A DNA stretch of 17,606 nucleotides from CAYLLD01 sp964425135 (GCA_964425135.1 CAYRKW010000067.1:1-17606); one strand, 5' to 3'; positions 1 to 7,037 are shown, counted from the first letter of the stretch. Notes: generated by a model from the sequence alone, not told the origin. Numbers and translations: made by a program.

Positions 1-53
1 ATTGTGCCAATGTTGCAATGCGGCTTGTTACGCTCAAACTTTTCCTTCGCCAT
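1..53 (-). CDS. tuf: Elongation factor Tu, N-terminal fragment (runs off the left edge)
   Basis: Read on the minus strand from the ATG at 53-51, the first 17 codons give MAKEKFERNKPHCNIGT, and the two remaining bases (AT) fit the isoleucine that follows. This is the nearly invariant start of bacterial EF-Tu, just before the GHVDHGKTT P-loop, which lies outside the window. EF-Tu is the GTPase that brings aminoacyl-tRNA to the ribosomal A site. An AGGA ribosome site lies about nine bases upstream of the ATG. Only about 4% of the gene is present, so nothing can be said about its integrity. Alphaproteobacteria often carry two tuf copies, one behind fusA and one near tRNA-Trp/secE. No fusA or tRNA gene precedes this copy within the window, because upstream comes the divergent DUF302 gene. 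Confidence 0.93.
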   Translation of the reverse strand, partial: MAKEKFERNKPHCNIGT

Positions 54-121
54 GGCGCTTGTCCTACTCTTCGCGGTGCCCTGCCTAAATTGCCGATCGC
101 ACCTGTTTCTTTGCGACGCCG

Positions 122-150
122 GATGTAAGCTCTGCGCACTGCAAATTCAA
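122..150 (-). promoter_or_regulatory. Possible sigma-70-like promoter for tuf
   Basis: On the minus strand, TTGAAT (150-145) and TACATC (127-122) are 17 bases apart. They match the -35 and -10 consensus at 4 of 6 and 3 of 6 positions. Transcription would start near 115 and give a leader of about 60 bases before the tuf ATG. The match is weak and the assignment rests mainly on position. The whole 54-298 gap between tuf and the DUF302 gene is a divergent promoter region in which I see no RNA gene or repeat. Confidence 0.22.
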
Positions 151-298
151 GCCTCAATCAAAAGACGCAGCAATGTGCCAGATCGACGCCCGCCAAAACG
201 CGCTTTTTGCAACCGCTCGCTCAATTGTGAGTTCAGGAACATTCCCATCTGTGCGACCCTTATGGTCCAGATCCAAATTCACGAAAATGGGGCTTGAA

Positions 299-745
299 AT
301 GAAAACTCACGTTGCAGCCACCCTCGCGCTTGCCATGGCCACTTCCGCTCAGGCAGGCAATCTCGTCACCAAATCCTCACCGCATTCGGTTGATAAAACC
401 GTCGATAAACTCGTGGCCGCTGTCGAAGGCGCCGGCGCAAAGGTCTTCGCCCGCGTCGATCATGCAGCAGGCGCGAAAAGCATCGGCAGCGACTTGCGCG
501 ACACGCAGCTTTTGATGTTCGGAAATCCAAAACTCGGCACCCCTGCCCTGCAAGCGTCCCAAAGCGCTGGTCTCGATCTTCCCATGCGCGTCGTCGTCTA
601 TCTCGATGAGGCCGGTCAGGTGCATCTGTCCTATCATGCTCCAGCAAATCTCTCCCGCGATCATGGCGTCCCGCAAGATGCAGACGTCCTGATGAACATG
701 ACCGGCGCGCTCGACAAACTCACCAACGCCGCCATCGCAGAATAA
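299..745 (+). CDS. Secreted DUF302 domain protein
   Basis: This is a 148-residue protein starting MKTHVAATLALAMATSAQA, a typical Sec signal peptide with an AxA cleavage site near residue 19-20. The mature part fits the DUF302 fold: an amphipathic helix (DKTVDKLVAAVEGAGAKVF), then a region around residues 50-80 with the LLMFGNPKLGTPAL segment, then the LPMRVVVYLDEAGQVHLSY strand pair. DUF302 proteins are small alpha/beta proteins of unsettled function, and here the product should be periplasmic. I chose the ATG at 299 because it begins the signal peptide; an in-frame ATG at 287 would add four residues (MGLE). The ribosome site is poor. The gene is transcribed away from tuf and converges on the glycosyltransferase operon, so it is probably a single-gene unit. 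Confidence 0.85.
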   Translation: MKTHVAATLALAMATSAQAGNLVTKSSPHSVDKTVDKLVAAVEGAGAKVFARVDHAAGAKSIGSDLRDTQLLMFGNPKLGTPALQASQSAGLDLPMRVVVYLDEAGQVHLSYHAPANLSRDHGVPQDADVLMNMTGALDKLTNAAIAE

Positions 746-758
746 TCTACCTTCTTTG

Positions 759-808
759 GTTCGGCAAATATCCCGCCCGTCGCGCGCAGCGACGGCTGCG
801 TGCCGAAC
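759..808. terminator. Nested stem-loop between convergent genes
   Basis: GTTCGGCA (759-766) pairs perfectly with TGCCGAAC (801-808). Inside it CCGTCGC (777-783) pairs with GCGACGG (789-795) around a five-base loop. The structure begins 13 bases after the DUF302 stop codon. No T run follows on the plus strand, where the sequence is rich in A and C, so it is not a textbook intrinsic terminator. It could still end or stabilise the DUF302 transcript. Confidence 0.45.
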
Positions 809-825
809 GCAAAACAAACATCTTG

Positions 826-842
826 CCCGCCACTTTGGCGGG
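826..842 (-). terminator. Probable terminator of the sqdB-glycosyltransferase operon
   Basis: CCCGCC (826-831) and GGCGGG (837-842) form a perfect 6-bp GC stem with a five-base loop, nine bases beyond the glycosyltransferase stop codon at 852. On the minus strand the stem is followed by a moderately T-rich stretch (CAAGATGTTTGTTTTG). Together these suggest an intrinsic terminator for the minus-strand operon. Read in the plus direction it may also back up the nested structure just before it. Confidence 0.5.
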
Positions 843-851
843 TTCGATGTG

Positions 852-2681
852 TCAGGCAATCCGCCGCGATGCGGGCCGTTTGCGATTGAGCGCTTTGTCC
901 GAATAAATATGCTCCGAGTAATCTTTGATCGAGATCGACAGCATCGACTCAAGCGTAAAATACGCCCGCAGTACTCTAAAAATCAGATATTCGGGCACAT
1001 AGAGTATCCCCTTCACCGACCCATCCAACAGCGAGGAGATCGCCGCCACAATCGTCGGCGCGCCGACCGCCAATGCCAATACCGACTGCCACTTCACATG
1101 CGCACCTGTGTTAAACCCGGTCATATATTCAATAATCCCAAACAGCAGCAACGGCACCATCATCGCGCGTCGCCCCGAATTGATCAGCATGTAAGGTAGG
1201 ATCAATTTTCCCCGCAATGTCAGATGCTTGCCATAGAGCAAATCGCGGCAACGGGCGGAGATATGATAGATCGAGCGGAACCAACGCATTCTCTGCTCGC
1301 GCATATGCCCGTAAGATGCAGGCACCTCCGAGATATATTTCACCTTCGGATCCACCACCAAACGATAGCCAAGCGAGCCGATGCGCAAGCTGATATCTGT
1401 ATCCTCACCGTTCATCCCTTCGACAAACCCGCCCAAACGGCGCGGCAGTTCGGTCTGATAGATCGCCAGCATCCCCGGCACCCCAACCACCCCATTGATC
1501 GCGCCCATCGCCACTGAATAGAACCCGTGTTTGACCACCACTTCGAGATACCGCGCCCGGTCGAACATTGCACCAAAGGGTGGCACTGGCACACCGCCCA
1601 CGACCGCAACATTGGGATCGCGGAAATGCCGCATCGCCAGTTTGAGTGCCATCGGATCAATCAGCGTATCTGCATCCACCCGCACAAGATAATCCGTGCG
1701 TGCCGCCGCCAAACCAGCGTTCAGTGCGTGCGACTTGCCCGCCTTATACTCGTTCACCACTTCGCCGCGCGCGTGCTTGAACTGGGCGAGTGTCCGTTTG
1801 GCAATCTCCTCGGTCGCATCTTCCGAGTTGTTGTTCATCACCAAAACCCGCACACCGCCCGCATAATTTCCAGCAGCCACATCCACCGCATTGAGCGTAT
1901 TTTCGATGATATATTCTTCGTTATGCGCCGGAATGATCAGTGTCACATCAGGGGCAAACCGACCAATCGAAGCACGCGCCAGATCAATGCGACCGATGAT
2001 GTAGAAGGTGCAAAATAGCACCGGCAAGAACAGAAAAACCCCCGGCCCGATCCCGCCCAGCAAGGAAAAGGACCGCAAAACCTCGATGGTTTGAAACTCC
2101 TGCGACGACACCCAGAGCGAGACGGCTGCTGCGAATATCGACACAAAGATCAGTCGGCGCGTCGTATAGGCCAGATCGCCTGGATTGATATGCATCCCAA
2201 TCCGCGCGGGCATCGATCCGTTCTCCAAGAGCTTATAGGAATAGACCGCAAAGCCGATAATCCCGCTGGCAATCTCGGCGGCATGAACCGAGATCAGCAC
2301 ATCCGCCCATTCGCGCAACAAGAGCGCGCACATATCCATCAGCGCGCATAAAACGCCGAAGGTCAGCACCATATCCAGGCCAAACCGGATCTTCTTCTTG
2401 AATTCCTTTTCGCAAAACGCCGCAAACGAGATGAAAAAGCAAAACAGATAAATCCGCAACGGAATGCCGTGATTGCCTGCGTATTCCACCAGCATCAGAT
2501 CATCATTGGGAAAGAACGCATCGCTGAAGGCAAACTCATTGACGCTATAAAGCGCGATCAGCGACAGGATCGAAAAGAGCACCAGCACCTTGGGCGCGCG
2601 CGATTGCTCAACCTGGCCCGCAAATTTCTTTGGCGCGCTATCGACCGACCAGAACTCATTTTGCGAACGCTCCATCGACAT
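852..2681 (-). CDS. Membrane-embedded processive glycosyltransferase, family 2 (BcsA-like, no PilZ domain)
   Basis: The protein has 609 residues. Hydrophobic segments near residues 31-50, 75-90, 103-123, 136-150, 174-192 and 207-230 precede a cytoplasmic GT-A domain (about 245-475). More membrane segments follow at about 493-520, 532-552 and 555-575. Processive-synthase motifs are present: LIIPAHNEE (248-256), the DAD metal site (336-338), GEDTDIS (425-431, with the likely catalytic Asp) and QRMRW (463-467, the Q-x-x-R-W acceptor motif). This is the layout of cellulose/hyaluronan-type synthases that polymerise and extrude a glycan from nucleotide sugars. Canonical BcsA carries a C-terminal c-di-GMP-binding PilZ domain; here only about 30 residues follow the last membrane segment and no PilZ motif is visible. 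The start is the ATG at 2681, three bases after the upstream stop (TGAGCGATG) with a GAGGGG ribosome site, so translation is probably coupled to the BcsB-like gene. The sugar used is unknown; UDP-sulfoquinovose is one possibility from the context. Confidence 0.88.
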   Translation of the reverse strand: MSMERSQNEFWSVDSAPKKFAGQVEQSRAPKVLVLFSILSLIALYSVNEFAFSDAFFPNDDLMLVEYAGNHGIPLRIYLFCFFISFAAFCEKEFKKKIRFGLDMVLTFGVLCALMDMCALLLREWADVLISVHAAEIASGIIGFAVYSYKLLENGSMPARIGMHINPGDLAYTTRRLIFVSIFAAAVSLWVSSQEFQTIEVLRSFSLLGGIGPGVFLFLPVLFCTFYIIGRIDLARASIGRFAPDVTLIIPAHNEEYIIENTLNAVDVAAGNYAGGVRVLVMNNNSEDATEEIAKRTLAQFKHARGEVVNEYKAGKSHALNAGLAAARTDYLVRVDADTLIDPMALKLAMRHFRDPNVAVVGGVPVPPFGAMFDRARYLEVVVKHGFYSVAMGAINGVVGVPGMLAIYQTELPRRLGGFVEGMNGEDTDISLRIGSLGYRLVVDPKVKYISEVPASYGHMREQRMRWFRSIYHISARCRDLLYGKHLTLRGKLILPYMLINSGRRAMMVPLLLFGIIEYMTGFNTGAHVKWQSVLALAVGAPTIVAAISSLLDGSVKGILYVPEYLIFRVLRAYFTLESMLSISIKDYSEHIYSDKALNRKRPASRRIA

Positions 2682-2684
2682 CGC

Positions 2685-4304
2685 TCAGATCCCCTCTTCA
2701 AACTGGCGCACCACCATCACCATCTCTGGCCCACCCGTCGTGAGGCGCCTCGCGGTCACCGCATCATCGGCGCGCGCAAGTTGCGTGCCTTCATCCGTCT
2801 GCCAGACCACCCAAACCGGCTGCACCGACGGGTGGATATATGTGCCGTAATCCAGCGCCGCATCATCTGCCGATTGCACTGTGATCCCCAAAATGCTGGA
2901 TGTGTCGGCGGCGTAGCTCACCCCCATCTTTTTGGTCCCCAGCACATCTGCAATCATCTTGCGCAGGTCTTCCGCGCGGCTCGCAGGCAGCTGCGCATCA
3001 AGGCTCAATTCGATGCGCGAGGCTTTGCTAACCGCCGAGAGCAAGGCACCCGATGAATGCGTCTTGGTCGTATCGGCGGGCCAAAGCGACGCGCCCTCGC
3101 GTACCTGAGCGACAATCGGTAGCGGGAAATTGCACGGATGGGTCCGCACTTCGGACCGCACGAGCGTCACATTCACCGTATTGTTAAGCCGCTGACGGTG
3201 CAGCGGCAACTTCACGGACCTGCGGATCGCGTTTTCGGTATGGGCAAGATTCTCTGAATGCACCAATGCCCCGTTCAGGGACACATAAAGTAAATACCGT
3301 TCGTCGCGTGAGGCACCGGACATTCCCATCTCGAACTGGAATGTCCCCGGCAACTCCCCGTCCGGCATCTGCGAGTGTAAATAATTGAACGACCAGGTGT
3401 TCTCAGATGCAAATTTTCGCAACCGCGTATCAAGCGGTCGGTCAAGCACTGGCACTGGCCAATTGACGTTATCGGGCCCGTGCAAATACCGCTCACTGCG
3501 CGCTGGCGCGATCTCGTTGAACGCATTGGCCACGAACGTCTCATCTACGATGATATCCTTGGGCATCCGAAAGCCCGAGGCCACAAAGGACAGCTCCGCC
3601 AGATCATCCGCTTGCACGTTCTGCGTCAGTTGTAAAAGCTGCGATTGCAGATCAGGCGATCCCGTCTCCGGCCAGATCACCCGCGCCGGATCACCGGCTT
3701 TGGCCAGCACATCGCTGAATTCTCCAAGCTGTTTGCCAAAGGTGGCGTTCATGCGCGTTGTCGGCAGGACATCAACGACAACGCCCAAGCCCTCATCCTG
3801 CCCGCACACCTCTTTGTGCGAGCTGCCGCGCGCAGTAAGGCTGACTTCAACGAAGGGCCCGTCGAGATCATTTTCCTCAAGCGGGATATGAGTATTGATC
3901 AGGTGCGTTCCGGGCTGAAGCAAAATCTCACCCCGCTTCACACCATTGATCCGCACAACCACAACCCCACTCCCGCTCTCCAGGAGTCGCGTTTTCAGAT
4001 CAAGATGCACAATGCCATAGGTGACATCGACACTGCGGGGCAGCCTGAAATTAAGTTTGGCAAAATCGGGAAAGCTCTTGAGCGAGCGATGCGCAGAGCG
4101 GTCCGTGGGCGCGATATCTTCCACCCGCGCCCCCGATAGATCAGAGTCAAACATCAGCGCAGTGGGCGTCTCAAAGACAAGATCAATGGGCGCATCCTCG
4201 CTGGAGCCAGCAAAATACTTCGCGATCACATCATGGCGATCGAGAAGTATTTGCGTCAGCCCAACGAGCAGCACAAACACCAATGCCAGTCCAATAAGAC
4301 GCAC
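2685..4304 (-). CDS. BcsB-like periplasmic polysaccharide-synthase subunit
   Basis: The protein has 539 residues and resembles the cellulose synthase subunit BcsB. An N-terminal hydrophobic helix (about 3-21) has no clear signal-peptidase site. Two similar beta-rich blocks follow, at about 80-160 (around VVVRINGVKRGEILL) and 320-385 (around LLYVSLNGALVHSENL), resembling the two carbohydrate-binding jelly rolls of BcsB, each with an alpha/beta region after it. Cys167 and Cys391 could form a disulfide. BcsB (usually about 700-800 residues) guides the nascent chain across the periplasm and is anchored by a C-terminal membrane helix. This protein is shorter and ends in a polar tail (VVRQFEEGI), so any anchor must be the N-terminal helix. 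The start is a GTG at 4304; no better ATG is in reach. It lies 33 bases after sqdB and 3 bases before the glycosyltransferase, its likely membrane partner. The BcsB family assignment is good; the substrate is unknown. Confidence 0.78.
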   Translation of the reverse strand: MRLIGLALVFVLLVGLTQILLDRHDVIAKYFAGSSEDAPIDLVFETPTALMFDSDLSGARVEDIAPTDRSAHRSLKSFPDFAKLNFRLPRSVDVTYGIVHLDLKTRLLESGSGVVVVRINGVKRGEILLQPGTHLINTHIPLEENDLDGPFVEVSLTARGSSHKEVCGQDEGLGVVVDVLPTTRMNATFGKQLGEFSDVLAKAGDPARVIWPETGSPDLQSQLLQLTQNVQADDLAELSFVASGFRMPKDIIVDETFVANAFNEIAPARSERYLHGPDNVNWPVPVLDRPLDTRLRKFASENTWSFNYLHSQMPDGELPGTFQFEMGMSGASRDERYLLYVSLNGALVHSENLAHTENAIRRSVKLPLHRQRLNNTVNVTLVRSEVRTHPCNFPLPIVAQVREGASLWPADTTKTHSSGALLSAVSKASRIELSLDAQLPASRAEDLRKMIADVLGTKKMGVSYAADTSSILGITVQSADDAALDYGTYIHPSVQPVWVVWQTDEGTQLARADDAVTARRLTTGGPEMVMVVRQFEEGI

Positions 4305-4337
4305 GTTTACGCTCTACCTAAAGGGAGATTTTGGGTC

Positions 4338-5549
4338 TTAGGCGACCGCCGCTTTGCCCGCAGGCTTGACAACACCGGGCCGCGTTTCCGAAGACCATGT
4401 GGAGACACAAGGGATCATGTCAAAATCGCACCGATCCGCGTATTTGCCCGAAATCTCCAGACTTTCGGACAGCAATCCTTCGGCCAATGTCATTGGCTTC
4501 AGGCCAAGCTCCAAAAACGCATCGCGGCAAACGTTCAGATCATTCTCCGCCGCTTCCTTGCGAGGATTGTCCACAAAAGCGACGCTCGCCCCTGTGACCT
4601 CTGCCACCAAAGCGGCCAGATCGCGCACCCGGTGCGTCTCCGTCACCTGGTTCATAATTTTGACGCGCTCGCCAATCTCAGGCGGATTAGCCACCGCAAT
4701 CGCAAGACATTTGACCGTGTCCTGAATGTTGATGAATGCCCGTGTCTGACCGCCGGTGCCATGCACCGTCAGCGGATGACCAACGGCTGCTTGCATCAAG
4801 AAGCGGTTGAGAACCGTTCCATAGTCGCCATCGTAATCAAAGCGGTTGATCAAACGTTCATCCAGACGCGTCTCCTCGGTCTGAGTGCCCCAGACAATAC
4901 CCTGATGCAGGTCAGTGACGCGAATATTGTCGTTCTTGACATAGAACTGGAACATCAACTGATCCATCGACTTCGTCATATGATAGACGCTGCCCGGATT
5001 GGTCGGATAGAGGATCGAGCGGGGCAACATATCCTCGCCCTTGGCGACAAAAACGTCCTGATAGCCTTCAGGAATTTGCAGCCCGTCGCCATCATAACCG
5101 TAAACACCCATCGTGCCCAAATGAACCACGTGAATATCACGCTCCAGTTTGGCAACCGCGACCATCAGATTGTGTGTCGCATTGATGTTGTTGTTCACCG
5201 TGTAAATCTTTTCGGTCGTGCCTTTCATCGAATAAGGCGCAGCGCGCTGTTCGCCAAAATGAATGACCGTATCAGGCTCATAAAAGTCAAGCAGTGCTTC
5301 AAACGCATCGTATTCCGCCGCGACATCCACATCGCGGAACTCGATTTTCCGCCCGGAAATCTCTTCCCAAGCCGCCAGACGATCTTCGATGGACGCAATG
5401 GGGGTGAGTGACGAAACGCCCAGGTCCTCATCAATATCCCGACGTGACAGATTGTCCACGATCATGACATCATGCCCTTGCTTGGACAGATGCAAACATG
5501 TCGGCCAACCACAAAACCCATCCCCACCAACGACTACAATACGTTTCAT
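4338..5549 (-). CDS. sqdB: UDP-sulfoquinovose synthase (SQD1/SqdB type)
   Basis: This 403-residue extended short-chain dehydrogenase closely follows plant SQD1 and bacterial SqdB. It shows the NAD-binding GGDGFCG (8-14), the family-specific DNLSRRDID and SLTPIASIEDR (48-57), FGEQRAAPYSM (98-108), and an active site of Thr146 with Tyr189-His190-x-x-Lys193 (YHMTK). DLHQGIVWGTQTEET, GHPLTVHGTGGQTR and DYDGDYGTVLNRF also match the family. The enzyme converts UDP-glucose and sulfite to UDP-sulfoquinovose, the activated sulfosugar normally used for the sulfolipid SQDG. The start is the ATG at 5549 with a GAGGAAAG ribosome site. It is the first gene of an operon with the BcsB-like and glycosyltransferase genes. 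No SQDG synthase (SqdX or SqdD) is in the window, so the sugar may go to a polymer instead. The enzyme identity is strong; the destination of the product is inference. Confidence 0.93.
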   Translation of the reverse strand: MKRIVVVGGDGFCGWPTCLHLSKQGHDVMIVDNLSRRDIDEDLGVSSLTPIASIEDRLAAWEEISGRKIEFRDVDVAAEYDAFEALLDFYEPDTVIHFGEQRAAPYSMKGTTEKIYTVNNNINATHNLMVAVAKLERDIHVVHLGTMGVYGYDGDGLQIPEGYQDVFVAKGEDMLPRSILYPTNPGSVYHMTKSMDQLMFQFYVKNDNIRVTDLHQGIVWGTQTEETRLDERLINRFDYDGDYGTVLNRFLMQAAVGHPLTVHGTGGQTRAFINIQDTVKCLAIAVANPPEIGERVKIMNQVTETHRVRDLAALVAEVTGASVAFVDNPRKEAAENDLNVCRDAFLELGLKPMTLAEGLLSESLEISGKYADRCDFDMIPCVSTWSSETRPGVVKPAGKAAVA

Positions 5550-5687
5550 ACTTTCCTCACTTTGTGTTCTCGTTACGCAACCAACCGGAACGCGTACAAA
5601 TTACAGAACCCCAGCGATACATGTGCTTGGGATAGTCCGTGTTTGCTGTGTGAATTGGACAGGATTGAGCGCAGTTTCAGCCCAAAG

Positions 5688-5702
5688 TTAGGCATTTGTT
5701 AA
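5688..5702. promoter_or_regulatory. CtrA-like box upstream of sqdB
   Basis: On the minus strand the sequence reads TTAA-CAAATGC-CTAA, one mismatch from the alphaproteobacterial CtrA consensus TTAA-N7-TTAA. It lies about 140 bases upstream of the sqdB ATG, in the 201-base gap before the small membrane-protein gene. Short AT-rich matches of this kind occur by chance, so this is only a candidate. Confidence 0.25.
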
Positions 5703-5750
5703 CCAAGCGCCAATTTGCCGCCTTTTGGCATGAACCACACGGGCATGGGG

Positions 5751-6014
5751 CTATTTCGGCCCGCGCGGCAGCACGATTGCAGCAACAATCAAACCACCCA
5801 AAGGGCCTAGAGTGAGGATCGCAAGGTTCATCGACCCTGCCGTGTCCCCGAATGTTTCATTGTGAAGAAGAACAATGGAGACAATCAGCCCGGCAATCAC
5901 CAAAAGCTGCGCCGGAAACCAGGTGGAGGCCCCATTCCGACGGTTCGACAACCACAATGGGCCTGCGATGATGATGATCAGCATTGGAGCGATGAAAAAC
6001 AGAATGCGCGCCAT
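5751..6014 (-). CDS. Small three-helix inner-membrane protein, function unknown
   Basis: The protein has 87 residues. Hydrophobic segments at about 2-21, 33-50 and 61-80 leave very short loops, and it ends in LPRGPK. I do not recognise the family. It is supported as a real gene by a near-ideal AGGGAGGT ribosome site immediately before the ATG at 6014 and by its position 51 bases downstream of the EamA transporter gene on the same strand, so the two are probably co-transcribed. The product should lie in the inner membrane. No catalytic or metal-binding residues stand out. It could be an accessory protein of the transporter or simply a tail gene of the unit. Confidence 0.7.
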   Translation of the reverse strand: MARILFFIAPMLIIIIAGPLWLSNRRNGASTWFPAQLLVIAGLIVSIVLLHNETFGDTAGSMNLAILTLGPLGGLIVAAIVLPRGPK

Positions 6015-6065
6015 GTTACCTCCCTAAATGCCGCTGACGTTAGCGTTTGCGTCGATCAAGCGCAA

Positions 6066-6965
6066 TCAATGCTGCGACGTCGCGCGCCGGTGTGCCGGGA
6101 TCACCTCAAACACGCACGCCGCTACAATCATCACCCCGCCGCACCATTGCATTGCGCTCATATTTTCTTCGGGCAGGAACAATGTCGCCGTAATGATCGC
6201 TACGATCACCTCAGACATCATCAATATACCCACACGTCCTGGCGATAGCTGCGTCGCGATCCAGAAAATCAGAAAGATCGACGGAAACAACAGAAATACC
6301 CCGACAAAAAACGCTGGTGGGATCGCTGCGGTGATCGCGTCGGTCGGCGGAATACTCCCCCGAAACAGCACCACAGCAATCAGCGCCGCGATCAGCGAGG
6401 TGCAGACAAACTGCCCGGTTGTTGTTGCGAATATCGGTACCTGCGGCCATCGCTTCAGCGCCGTCGCCCCAAGCGCCCAGGATATCCCTGACCCAAACCC
6501 GAACACATCGCCCAAGCCCAATGGCGTGCTCCCCGCATGCGCACCTGAAAGCAGCAAAACCATTCCGCCGAGCCCAATGACAATCGCGACGATGCGCGTC
6601 CGGTCGACGGTCTCGCCCAGCCAATACATCCCAATCAAAGTCGACCAGATAGGCGTAAGGTAGAAGAGCAATGTCGCCCGCACCACAGAACTCATCATCA
6701 GCCCGCAAGCGTATAGCGCAAGTCCACCACCCGTAAATATCGATATTACAACAACTTGCGACCAACTCTTGACCTTGCCACGTCCAAACAAAATGAAAAG
6801 TGGCAGCAGCGCGATCAAAGGGGCTGCGTTGAAGATCACCACGCTCCAAACGCCCGTCACGCCAAGACTGTCCAGATACCGCAGCGGTACCCAGTAAACG
6901 CCCCACAAAGATGCCGATGCGAACAGCAATGCAGAGAGGTTAGTCTGAGAAAATCGCGGTGCCAT
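6066..6965 (-). CDS. DMT-superfamily (EamA) transporter
   Basis: The protein has 299 residues made almost entirely of hydrophobic helices, about ten, arranged as two EamA repeats. The first begins near LSALLFASASLWGVYW and the second near LGDVFGFGSGISWALGA. Features typical of drug/metabolite transporters are a Gly/Pro-rich helix (LYACGLMMSSVVRATLLFYL), a following TPIWSTLIGMYWLGE helix, and a second-half counterpart ending in ATLFLPEENMS. Such proteins export metabolites or amino acids, and the substrate cannot be read from sequence. I chose the ATG at 6965 because it gives the normal family length and begins just before helix 1. An in-frame upstream start at 7103 would add 46 atypical residues inside the divergent promoter region shared with nrdR. 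The ribosome site for 6965 is weak. It probably forms a transcription unit with the small membrane protein downstream. Confidence 0.87.
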   Translation of the reverse strand: MAPRFSQTNLSALLFASASLWGVYWVPLRYLDSLGVTGVWSVVIFNAAPLIALLPLFILFGRGKVKSWSQVVVISIFTGGGLALYACGLMMSSVVRATLLFYLTPIWSTLIGMYWLGETVDRTRIVAIVIGLGGMVLLLSGAHAGSTPLGLGDVFGFGSGISWALGATALKRWPQVPIFATTTGQFVCTSLIAALIAVVLFRGSIPPTDAITAAIPPAFFVGVFLLFPSIFLIFWIATQLSPGRVGILMMSEVIVAIITATLFLPEENMSAMQWCGGVMIVAACVFEVIPAHRRATSQH

Positions 6966-7021
6966 GCGGCCCACTTTTGGAGGGATTTTCGGAAACTGCA
7001 ATCCACCCACTGCATAAATGT

Positions 7022-7037
7022 AACATATATCTAGTGC
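7022..7037. promoter_or_regulatory. Weak NrdR-box-like sequence upstream of nrdR
   Basis: The 16 bases AACATATATCTAGTGC match 11 positions of the NrdR box as I remember it (ACACWATATATWGTGT), with the right half good and the left half poor. It sits about 85 bases upstream of the nrdR ATG, in the divergent promoter region shared with the EamA transporter. Functional NrdR boxes usually occur in pairs and no second copy was found nearby, so this may simply be an AT-rich promoter element. Confidence 0.2.

Noticed and set aside
4..297. 97-residue plus-strand open frame at the left edge
   Set aside because: It overlaps the tuf start on the other strand, has no ribosome site, an unusual Cys-rich composition and no recognisable domain. 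It is an antisense and leader artefact.
377..952. 191-residue minus-strand open frame opposite the DUF302 gene
   Set aside because: It runs across both the DUF302 gene and the stem-loop region, overlaps the end of the glycosyltransferase gene, and looks like no protein family. The plus-strand frame has a proper signal peptide.
852..4304. Cellulose synthase BcsA-BcsB
   Set aside because: The pair resembles BcsA/BcsB, but the synthase has no PilZ domain, the BcsB-like protein has no C-terminal anchor, BcsC, BcsZ and BcsQ are absent, and the operon begins with sqdB. Calling it cellulose synthase would overreach.
4233..5411. 392-residue plus-strand open frame opposite sqdB
   Set aside because: It is a long antisense shadow produced by the codon use of sqdB. 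It is rich in His, Arg and Asn, with no hydrophobic core, domain or ribosome site, while the minus strand encodes a clear UDP-sulfoquinovose synthase.
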